Source: Zymomonas sp.
GTDB lineage: Bacteria; Pseudomonadota; Alphaproteobacteria; Sphingomonadales; Sphingomonadaceae
Assembly: GCF_020216885.1 (NCBI RefSeq)
Contig: NZ_JAIWON010000064.1
Span: 1-16,492 of the forward strand
Reading direction: 5' to 3'
DNA length: 16,492 nt
Every line of letters starts with the position of its first letter. The first letter of the stretch is position 1. The notes beneath the pieces were generated by a model. It ran no database searches. It was not told where the DNA came from and worked only from the letters and a program-made list of their open reading frames with translations. Positions 7,297-13,852 of this stretch are shown one piece after another. Both the position numbers and the translations under genes were made by a program.

Positions 7297-8427
7297 TTAT
7301 CCCAAGAAAGATTTGATAATATCTTCATCAATCCGGCTTAACTGCCGGATATCCTCGACCGAGGCTTTTTCATCGACTTTATGCATCGTGGCATTGACCA
7401 GACCAAATTCAACTACTGGACATAATTTAGTCAGGAAACGGGCATCCGATGTGCCACCGCTGGTCGAAAGGCTGGGCGTAATACCTGTATTTTGGGCAAT
7501 AGCCGCCGATATTTTATCTGTCAGAACCCCTTCTTCCGTGACAAAGGCTTCCCCAGAAATCGCCGCTTTCACTTTGGCTTTGGGGTCAATCGCTGCTACC
7601 CGTTTTTTCAGGCTATCCACTAATTCAGCGCCCTTATGCAGGGCATTAAAACGAATATTGAGCTGCGCTTTGGCTAAAGCCGGAATAACATTGGTAGCTT
7701 TGTTATCACATTCAATCGAAGTCACTTCGAGATTAGAGGGCTGGAACCACTGATCGCCTTCATCCAAGACCCAGCTTTCGAGGTCAGAAATAATTCTGGC
7801 CAAAACCGGAATCGGGTTGCGGGCGCGGTCAGGATAAGCAACATGGCCTTGGATACCTTCTACTTCAATCCACATATTAACCGAGCCGCGTCGCCCGTTT
7901 TTAACGGTGTCGCCCAAACGCTCGACCGATGTTGGCTCACCGACAAGGCAGTAATCCGGCTTGATAGACTGTTCGTTCAACCATTCGATGATAGCGGGTG
8001 TTCCAAAGGTCGCAGGGCCTTCTTCATCCCCTGTAATCAGCAAAGAAAGTGTGCCTTTATGCTCGGTATAGCGAGAGGCTGCCGCGATGAAGGCCGCTAC
8101 TGAACTTTTCATATCAACGGCACCACGCCCGACAAGATAGCCATCTTTAATCACGGGAGTGAACGGATCTGAACTCCAACCCTGACCCGCTGGCACGACA
8201 TCACTATGACCGGCATAGGCGAGATGGGGATGGCCTTTGCCGCGAAGCGCAATCAGATTCGTGATGGGGCCATCGGGTGCCTGTCCTTTGGTCAATAGAT
8301 GAACAGTAAAACCAACTGATTTTAAAGCATCTGCCATAATATTCATGGCACCATCATCAGATGGCGTTACCGATTTACAGGCAATCAGTCGGGCGGCAAG
8401 GTCAACAGGATCAAGCGCTATGGTCAT
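7297..8427 (-). CDS. dapE: Succinyl-diaminopimelate desuccinylase
   Basis: Zinc-dependent M20-family enzyme that hydrolyses N-succinyl-LL-diaminopimelate to LL-diaminopimelate and succinate, a cytoplasmic step towards lysine and cell-wall diaminopimelate. The 376-residue product has the family length. All metal and catalytic residues are in place: His74 and Asp76 in YAGHSDVVPAG, Asp105 in GRGAVDMKSS, Glu135 and Glu136 in GDEEG, Glu164 in GEPTS, and His349 in NATMHKVDE, close to the numbering of well-studied DapE enzymes. The ATG has GGA 7 nt upstream. It appears to be transcribed alone, divergent from the iron-uptake operon and convergent with the DUF2628-like gene. Confidence 0.96.
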   Translation of the reverse strand: MTIALDPVDLAARLIACKSVTPSDDGAMNIMADALKSVGFTVHLLTKGQAPDGPITNLIALRGKGHPHLAYAGHSDVVPAGQGWSSDPFTPVIKDGYLVGRGAVDMKSSVAAFIAAASRYTEHKGTLSLLITGDEEGPATFGTPAIIEWLNEQSIKPDYCLVGEPTSVERLGDTVKNGRRGSVNMWIEVEGIQGHVAYPDRARNPIPVLARIISDLESWVLDEGDQWFQPSNLEVTSIECDNKATNVIPALAKAQLNIRFNALHKGAELVDSLKKRVAAIDPKAKVKAAISGEAFVTEEGVLTDKISAAIAQNTGITPSLSTSGGTSDARFLTKLCPVVEFGLVNATMHKVDEKASVEDIRQLSRIDEDIIKSFLG

Positions 8428-8456
8428 TTAATCATCCGAAAAATAAAAGCAGATAT

Positions 8457-8487
8457 ACTATAGTGTGAAACTGCATATCAATAACAA
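8457..8487 (-). promoter_or_regulatory. dapE: Weak candidate promoter for dapE
   Basis: TATAGT on the minus strand (8457-8462) lies about 30 bp before the dapE start, with TTGTTA (8482-8487) 19 bp upstream. The spacing is long and the -35 poor, so this is only a suggestion. The rest of 8428-8714 is very AT-rich and holds no gene. Confidence 0.3.
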
Positions 8488-8640
8488 TAATGAAGCAAGA
8501 TACTAAATAATTTCATTTGAGAAATTGAATATTTAATTGTGTTTTATTTTGAAATTATATTTTTAATAACTGTTTTTTATTTACAAAAAGATATTTTTCT
8601 TTTTTTTACATTTCGCCCCCCTCAATTTTGATCAGTGTAA

Positions 8641-8668
8641 TTGACAATCAATATCAATAAAGCATAAC
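8641..8668 (+). promoter_or_regulatory. Candidate promoter of the siderophore operon
   Basis: A perfect -35 TTGACA at 8641-8646 is followed after 16 bp by CATAAC at 8663-8668, matching the -10 at four of six positions. Transcription would begin near 8675, about 40 nt before the receptor start. The -35 is covered by a Fur-box match. Confidence 0.5.
8642..8656 (+). promoter_or_regulatory. Fur-box-like operator
   Basis: TGACAATCAATATCA matches the 7-1-7 Fur motif TGATAATNATTATCA at all but two of the defined positions. It overlaps the TTGACA -35 hexamer upstream of a siderophore receptor, the position expected for iron-dependent repression. Binding is inferred. Confidence 0.55.
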
Positions 8669-8714
8669 CGGAGAACATTCCAAAAATCAAATTGAGAGAA
8701 AGAGGGCTTAAAGG

Positions 8715-11006
8715 ATGATGGGGGGGGCGAATAGGATAAAAACGATGGTGCCAGTTTTGGCCTTGGCAGGCTGTTTCCTAGCACCGGCGGATGCGCAAAA
8801 TCTTTCTTCCGCCGAGGTTAATAATAACGCACAAGAAGAAATCAAAACGGCACCGTCGAAAAAAAAGGATAAATCCGACGTTATTGTGGTCACGGCTACC
8901 GGATTGTCACAGGCCTCTTCGACGACCAAAACCCATACACCGATTATTGAATCGCCCCAATCCATTTCTATTGTCAGCCGCGCCGAAATAGAATTGCGCG
9001 CTTCTCCGACAATCGCCGATGCTTTGGCTTATACCGCTGGTGTTCAAGCTGAACCTTCTGGCATTGACAGCCGTGTTGATGAAGTATCCGTGCGTGGTTT
9101 CGGCGCAGGTGGCTTTTCTTCCAATAACAATTTTGTTGATGGCTTGCGTCTGCCTTCAGGGGGGCAATGGACAAGAACATCCTTTGATCCTTTTTCTCTG
9201 CAACAGATCGAAGTTTTAAAGGGGCCTTCCGGCGCGCTTTACGGTCAGACGGCACCGGGTGGTGTTGTCAATCTTGTCACCAAAAGGCCAACAAAGAAAA
9301 GTCAGGGTGAATTTTTCCTTCAGGGTGCTGGTTATACCCATCTTGGGAATTGGCAAGGGCAGGCTTCCGGCGATGTTTCCGGAAAATTGAATAAAGACGG
9401 CACACTATCTGGGCGGATCGTTGGTCTAGCCCGTTACGGGGATACGCAAGTTAACCATGTCCAAACAGGTCGCTATTATGTTTCGCCCAGTCTGACATGG
9501 GAAATTTCTCCCGATACCAAATGGACAGTTCTTGCCCAATATCAACGCGACCAAGGCGGTTCGACATTCCAGTTTTTACCTGCAACAGGCACGCTTTATG
9601 CGTCAAAAGGCCGCCATATTGCTAATGATGCGAATATTGGTGAACCCAAATGGGATAACTTCAATCGTAATCAGGTGATGGCAGGTTCCTTTTTTGAACA
9701 TCAATTCAATCACTTCCTGACACTTCGCAACAATACCCGATATACCTATTTGAATACCCTTTATCGGGCGACCGTTCTTTCCGGTGATACCTTGAAAAGC
9801 TGTAGTGCTGCAATCGCCGGTTGTGTCGCTGGAGAAACTGTCAATCGTCGCGCTGTCGAAGGGCGAGGGCGGTCACAAGGTGTCGCGACAGATACCCAGT
9901 TAGAAGGTCATGTTGATACCGGTGCCGTCCGGCATGTCATGCTTTTTGGTACCGATTATTTCTATACCGATTGGACTCATGATCGGGATTTGGTCAAATC
10001 CTCTCTTGTCCTGCCGATGCTTAATATCTTTGATCCGGTTTCCCGTGGCTCAGCAGGCTATGGCGCTGCCCTCTCTCCACAGGTCTATACTTCAACTATC
10101 AGCCAACAAAATGGCATTTATTTTCAAGACCAGATCAAATTCAAACGTCTGCGCGTTACAGTTGGCGGGCGACAGGATTGGGCGAAAGACGATACGTTAA
10201 ACCGCCTGACTGGCAAACGTTATCTTACTCATTCAAACGCCTTCACTTGGCGTGCGGGTGCTGTTTATCTCTTCGATAATGGACTTGCCCCTTATTTCAG
10301 CTACGCTAAGTCCTTCCAGCCACAGGTTTCTGATCCATCGACTTCTTTAGATGGGACTCCTTTCAAACCAACAACGGGCGACCAATATGAAGCTGGTATC
10401 CGTTACCAATATGGTAAAAGCATTTATATCACCTTTGGGGCGTATCAGATCACCCAACGGAATATGACTACGCCTGATCCCAATGGTGCCTTATGCGGAA
10501 CCTCGACCTGTCTGGTGCAGACCGGAGAAGGGCGCGTGCGTGGTCTTGAATTAGAAGGCCGCGCAACTCTGCCTTGGAATATGGCGATTATCTTCACCGG
10601 AACACGAAGCGATGCCAAGGTAACGCAATCCAATACGGCTTCCCAAATCGGCAATTATTTACCACAGGCACCAAAATGGATGGCCTCGCTCTTTATTGAC
10701 CAACGTATCCGGCATGGTTTCTTTACTGGTTTAGGTATTGGGGGCGGCGTTCGCTATACCGGACACAGTTATGGCGATACCAATAATACGCTTTCAATTC
10801 CGGGCTATACCTTATTTGATTCCTTCTTGCGTTACGATTTCGCCAACCGTTTCCCACGCTACAAGGGTTTATCTCTTTCTTTAAATATGCGTAACATTGC
10901 TAATAAACGCTATGTGGCGACCTGTACGGCGACTTCTGCCTGCTATTATGGTCAAGGGCGTAGCTTGACCTTGCGGCTCGGTTATAGTTGGGGAGGTGCG
11001 GCCTAA
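8715..11006 (+). CDS. TonB-dependent ferric siderophore receptor (FhuA/FoxA type)
   Basis: Outer-membrane 22-strand barrel receptor that imports ferric siderophores with energy from TonB-ExbB-ExbD. The 763-residue product has a signal peptide (probable cut after ADA at residue 27), a TonB-box-like DVIVVTA (55-61), a plug domain (about 75-185) with SPQSISIVS, VRGF and the LKGPSGALYGQTAPGGVVNLVTKRP-type signature, and a long barrel. The C-terminal NIANKRYVATC...ACYYGQGR closely resembles the disulfide-bearing end of FhuA, suggesting a hydroxamate-type ligand; the exact ligand cannot be told. Two further close Cys pairs lie in probable external loops. The start is set by AGAGGG 8 nt upstream; a second ATG follows immediately. 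Codons 2-5 contain a run of eight G. The last residues GGAA follow the normal terminal aromatic and encode the next gene's ribosome binding site. Confidence 0.93.
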   Translation: MMGGANRIKTMVPVLALAGCFLAPADAQNLSSAEVNNNAQEEIKTAPSKKKDKSDVIVVTATGLSQASSTTKTHTPIIESPQSISIVSRAEIELRASPTIADALAYTAGVQAEPSGIDSRVDEVSVRGFGAGGFSSNNNFVDGLRLPSGGQWTRTSFDPFSLQQIEVLKGPSGALYGQTAPGGVVNLVTKRPTKKSQGEFFLQGAGYTHLGNWQGQASGDVSGKLNKDGTLSGRIVGLARYGDTQVNHVQTGRYYVSPSLTWEISPDTKWTVLAQYQRDQGGSTFQFLPATGTLYASKGRHIANDANIGEPKWDNFNRNQVMAGSFFEHQFNHFLTLRNNTRYTYLNTLYRATVLSGDTLKSCSAAIAGCVAGETVNRRAVEGRGRSQGVATDTQLEGHVDTGAVRHVMLFGTDYFYTDWTHDRDLVKSSLVLPMLNIFDPVSRGSAGYGAALSPQVYTSTISQQNGIYFQDQIKFKRLRVTVGGRQDWAKDDTLNRLTGKRYLTHSNAFTWRAGAVYLFDNGLAPYFSYAKSFQPQVSDPSTSLDGTPFKPTTGDQYEAGIRYQYGKSIYITFGAYQITQRNMTTPDPNGALCGTSTCLVQTGEGRVRGLELEGRATLPWNMAIIFTGTRSDAKVTQSNTASQIGNYLPQAPKWMASLFIDQRIRHGFFTGLGIGGGVRYTGHSYGDTNNTLSIPGYTLFDSFLRYDFANRFPRYKGLSLSLNMRNIANKRYVATCTATSACYYGQGRSLTLRLGYSWGGAA
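8720..8727 (+). repeat. Run of eight G at the start of the receptor gene
   Basis: ATGATG is followed directly by GGGGGGG, giving G8 across codons 2-5 of the TonB-dependent receptor. Gain or loss of one G would shift the frame, so it is a candidate slippage site. Confidence 0.9.
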
Positions 11007-11275
11007 TGTTTCTTTTTTTTGCGATTATTTTGTCTGCTTCGGGGGCAGTGATGTTTTATCTGCTTTCCCGTAATCAACAGCTTTTACCTAAAGCCTTGGA
11101 TAAACAGCCTTTTATGCTGGTGGCCTGTTCGCTGGAATTTATGGCCTTTCTAATGCTTTGGGAAGAAAAAAGCCTGACATCAGCCTTACTGACATTGGTT
11201 TTATTATTGATGATCGAATGGTCTTTCTTGCCCTTGCTGATCGCGCTTTTCCCAAAAAATAGGTGCAAACCATGA
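11006..11275 (+). CDS. Small membrane protein of siderophore operon (DUF3325-like)
   Basis: An 89-residue hydrophobic protein with about three membrane segments (2-20, 36-52, 57-82), a conserved-looking EW pair in the last helix and a short basic tail. By size and by its place between a siderophore receptor and a PepSY reductase it resembles the DUF3325 proteins of similar operons in other proteobacteria, but the family call is by context and pattern only. Its ATG overlaps the receptor stop by one base (TAATG), and GGAGG lies 9 nt upstream inside the receptor's last codons, so translation is probably coupled. Function unknown; an accessory role in iron release or reductase assembly is an inference. 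Confidence 0.75.
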   Translation: MFLFFAIILSASGAVMFYLLSRNQQLLPKALDKQPFMLVACSLEFMAFLMLWEEKSLTSALLTLVLLLMIEWSFLPLLIALFPKNRCKP

Positions 11276-11571
11276 AGCAAGGCGCAGAGCGACAAAATAA
11301 AGACTGGTTCTTCAAATTTCTGGCTGCTTTTTTCTTGGGGATACCGCTTCTACTGGGCGTTATGGGGCTCGTCGGTTTGGGGTGTCATAACGATGGGAAT
11401 CCAAGGGCAATTTCTTCACAATTGATGATGTGGATGCTCTCGCCGCTTTGGATAACGCTTCTCGGATTTTCTGGATTTTTTCGTTCATCCCGTCAAGCAT
11501 GGGGCATTTTAGGTGGATTAAGCCTGTTTGCATGGGCGTTATTTTTTCTTTTGCGGGGGTTCTGTTTATGA
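11272..11571 (+). CDS. Small membrane protein of siderophore operon (DUF3649-like)
   Basis: A 99-residue protein with a polar, basic N-terminus and three hydrophobic segments (about 15-37, 48-70, 76-96). The layout is like the DUF3649 proteins often encoded just before PepSY membrane proteins in iron-uptake operons; I cannot confirm the family without a profile search. The ATG at 11272 overlaps the previous stop by four bases (ATGA) and has AGGTG 6 nt upstream; a GTG at 11263 is a less likely start. It ends with another ATGA overlap with the PepSY gene. No catalytic motif is visible. A subunit or assembly factor of the neighbouring membrane reductase is a reasonable guess. Confidence 0.75.
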   Translation: MKQGAERQNKDWFFKFLAAFFLGIPLLLGVMGLVGLGCHNDGNPRAISSQLMMWMLSPLWITLLGFSGFFRSSRQAWGILGGLSLFAWALFFLLRGFCL

Positions 11572-13139
11572 AAATCCCGAATATGATTCTACGCAGTTAT
11601 CGAGAATTACATAGCTGGGTCGGTATTGTTGCCGGTCTATTTTTATTTGTAGCCTTCTACGCGGGTGCCATCACCATGTTTGAACAGCCCATACAAGATT
11701 GGGTGTCTCAAACGGCCTCGTTACCCCCTGCGGTTTCGTTACATGCGACCCCTGAATTGTTGGAAAAAACTTTTGCCGCCCATCCCGAAGCTCGGAAAAG
11801 CTATACTGTTTATTTAGCGCCCAATGCTGCCCATCCTGAACGTCTCTCTTGGTTTCTACCATTTTCTCATGGTCATGTTGGCCAAGTGACCCTAGCGGCT
11901 TTAGATGAAAAAGGCGCGCTCGTTACTGCCAAACCGCAAATTTCGGCCACTGCTCATTTTATCAATCTGCTGCATCAGCAGGTTGGCTTACCTTTCCCGC
12001 ATGAAACCTCTTTATTAGTGACAGGGGTTGTCGGACTTTTATACGGCGTTGCACTGATCTCGGGGATTATTCTTTTTCTGCCCAAAATAGCTGAAAATCT
12101 TTTTGCCGTGCGATTGACGACCAGTCTTAGAAGAAGATGGCTCGACCTCCATAATCTTTTGGGTATTTTTTCCTTACCCTTCCATCTGGTGATGGCGTTA
12201 ACGGCCGTTGTTTTTGCTTTTCATGATCCTGTCTTTGATGTCCAACATGCTTTATTCGCAAAAAGTAATCCGCCTCTGGCGCTCTCTGAAAAAATTAGAT
12301 CCTCTTCAGCACAGGGTAGGCTCTCGCAAAAAGCCGATCAGACAAAAATAAAACCATCCTTTGCTTTGCCTTTGGAACCCGAAAAAATCGTCAATTCACT
12401 AGAATTGCAGGCTGCCGGATTTGTGCCGGAAATGCTGAATTATTCTCAAAACAAGGAAGGTCAGCTTGTCTTACGGGTGGCAGGCCATGACTCACGTTAT
12501 GGAATGCGGGGTGCTTCACGTGGCTTTGCCGAAATTGATCCTTATAGCGGCAAGATTTTGTCCTCTGACTACCTTCCGGGGCATCAATCAACTGGCTTTG
12601 CCATTTTGACCACTTTTTTTGCCTTACATTTCGGTAATTTTGGTGGAAATTTTGTCCGCTGGGGCTATGTTTTGTTAGGCTTAGGCGGTGCTTTTCTTTT
12701 CTATACCGGCAATCAACTCTGGATCAATGCCCGCAGAAGGCGCGAGATAAAAAGCGGTGAGGCCTCTTCAGCCACGCAATTTTTGGATTGTTTGACGGCA
12801 GGCTGCGTTAATGGCTGTATATCAGGTATTTCAGCTATTTTCTGTGCTGCTTTTGGGTTACCTCATGGCGGTGATTATAAGGATATCACCTCTGTTTATT
12901 ATGGGGTTTTTGTCCTTTTCGTTATTTTAGCTTTTTGCCTAAAAACGCGATATCGAAATTCTATTCTACTTTCACTTTCTGCGCTTATCACGCTTTCCAT
13001 TCCTGTTATGGCCAGCCTTTATGGTCATAAAGCCCTTCTTTCACTGCCCAATATAACGATCGAACTCGTAGCCGTTTTCCTTGGGGCTTTTTTGCTTTGG
13101 GCGGCAGGGAAAGAAAAGAAATTTTCCGGTAGGGTATAA
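11568..13139 (+). CDS. PepSY-domain membrane protein, probable siderophore reductase
   Basis: A 523-residue inner-membrane protein of the PepSY-associated TM helix family, which includes FoxB-type haem-containing ferric-siderophore reductases. Seen: the N-terminal SYRELHSWVGIVAG motif with His15 before the first helix (17-37), a periplasmic loop (about 40-145), helices near 149-171, 196-218 and 344-380, and histidines at or near the helices (His136, His195, His206, His354) that could bind haem. Beyond residue 400 come three or four more hydrophobic segments, the first Cys-rich (Cys408, 413, 417, 426). The ATG at 11568 overlaps the preceding stop (ATGA) and matches the family start; a longer in-frame opening from 11430 would overlap the previous gene and is rejected. 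Likely role: reducing Fe(III)-siderophore to free iron after import. Confidence 0.88.
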   Translation: MKIPNMILRSYRELHSWVGIVAGLFLFVAFYAGAITMFEQPIQDWVSQTASLPPAVSLHATPELLEKTFAAHPEARKSYTVYLAPNAAHPERLSWFLPFSHGHVGQVTLAALDEKGALVTAKPQISATAHFINLLHQQVGLPFPHETSLLVTGVVGLLYGVALISGIILFLPKIAENLFAVRLTTSLRRRWLDLHNLLGIFSLPFHLVMALTAVVFAFHDPVFDVQHALFAKSNPPLALSEKIRSSSAQGRLSQKADQTKIKPSFALPLEPEKIVNSLELQAAGFVPEMLNYSQNKEGQLVLRVAGHDSRYGMRGASRGFAEIDPYSGKILSSDYLPGHQSTGFAILTTFFALHFGNFGGNFVRWGYVLLGLGGAFLFYTGNQLWINARRRREIKSGEASSATQFLDCLTAGCVNGCISGISAIFCAAFGLPHGGDYKDITSVYYGVFVLFVILAFCLKTRYRNSILLSLSALITLSIPVMASLYGHKALLSLPNITIELVAVFLGAFLLWAAGKEKKFSGRV

Positions 13140-13176
13140 AAAAAGGCTTCAGTCTATCCACGGACAGGCTGAAGCC
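13138..13176 (-). terminator. Intrinsic terminator of the rpmH-engB cluster
   Basis: On the minus strand, GGCTTCAG (13169-13176) pairs with CTGAAGCC (13145-13152), with further inner pairing, and is followed by seven T residues. It lies 29 bp past the engB stop and abuts the PepSY stop, so it can also act as a barrier for the convergent operon, though there is no T-run on that strand. Confidence 0.85.
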
Positions 13177-13205
13177 AATATCGCCATAAAAGCTATGAAG
13201 CGGGT

Positions 13206-13844
13206 TTAGAGAATTGCATCATAAACAGCGGCGCGTAATTCTGCTATGCCCGTGCCTTTTTCGCTTGAGGTCGCAATAATTTCAGGAAAAGCCGCCGGAT
13301 GTTTCCGCATTTCTTCGGTAATGGCTTTAACCGTTTTTTCCAGTTCGACGGCTTTAATTTTGTCTGATTTTGTTAAGACAACCCGATAAGAAATAGCGGC
13401 ATCATCCAGCATTTTCATCAGGTCACGATCAACATCTTTGATGCCGTGACGGCTATCTATCAAAATCAAACTACGTCTAAGAACAGCCCGACCCCGCAGA
13501 TAATCGTTAATCAGCCATTTCCAGCGTTTGACAACATCCTTTGGGGCTTTGGCAAAACCATAACCGGGCATATCGACAAGCCGCATTTGTAAAGGCTCGC
13601 CGACATCAAAGAAGTTTAATTCTTGGGTTCTACCGGGTGTTGTCGAGGCGCGTGCCAGACTATTCCGATTGGTCAAAGCGTTGATAAGGGAAGACTTACC
13701 AACATTTGAACGGCCAGCAAAAGCCACTTCTGGTGCCGTCGGCGCTGGCAAAAATTCAAGTGCTGGAGCCGATTTTAAAAAATTCACGGCTCCGGCAAAA
13801 AGTTTCCTGCCCGCTTCCAGCCTAATATCGTTTTCTGGACTCAT
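13206..13844 (-). CDS. engB: Ribosome biogenesis GTPase EngB (YihA/YsxC)
   Basis: Essential small GTPase of the TrmE-Era-EngA-EngB superfamily that assists assembly of the large ribosomal subunit. The 212-residue product has all G motifs: G1 GRSNVGKS (44-51), G2 TTPGRTQ (68-74), G3 DMPGYG (91-96) and G4 TKSD (159-162), with the SSEKGTG segment near the end as G5 region. The ATG at 13844 is chosen because it gives the usual N-terminus and lies 8 bp after the yidC stop; a longer in-frame opening to 13934 overlaps yidC and does not look like EngB. The ribosome binding site is weak, so translation may depend on coupling to yidC. Confidence 0.96.
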   Translation of the reverse strand: MSPENDIRLEAGRKLFAGAVNFLKSAPALEFLPAPTAPEVAFAGRSNVGKSSLINALTNRNSLARASTTPGRTQELNFFDVGEPLQMRLVDMPGYGFAKAPKDVVKRWKWLINDYLRGRAVLRRSLILIDSRHGIKDVDRDLMKMLDDAAISYRVVLTKSDKIKAVELEKTVKAITEEMRKHPAAFPEIIATSSEKGTGIAELRAAVYDAIL

Positions 13845-13852
13845 TTTGGATA

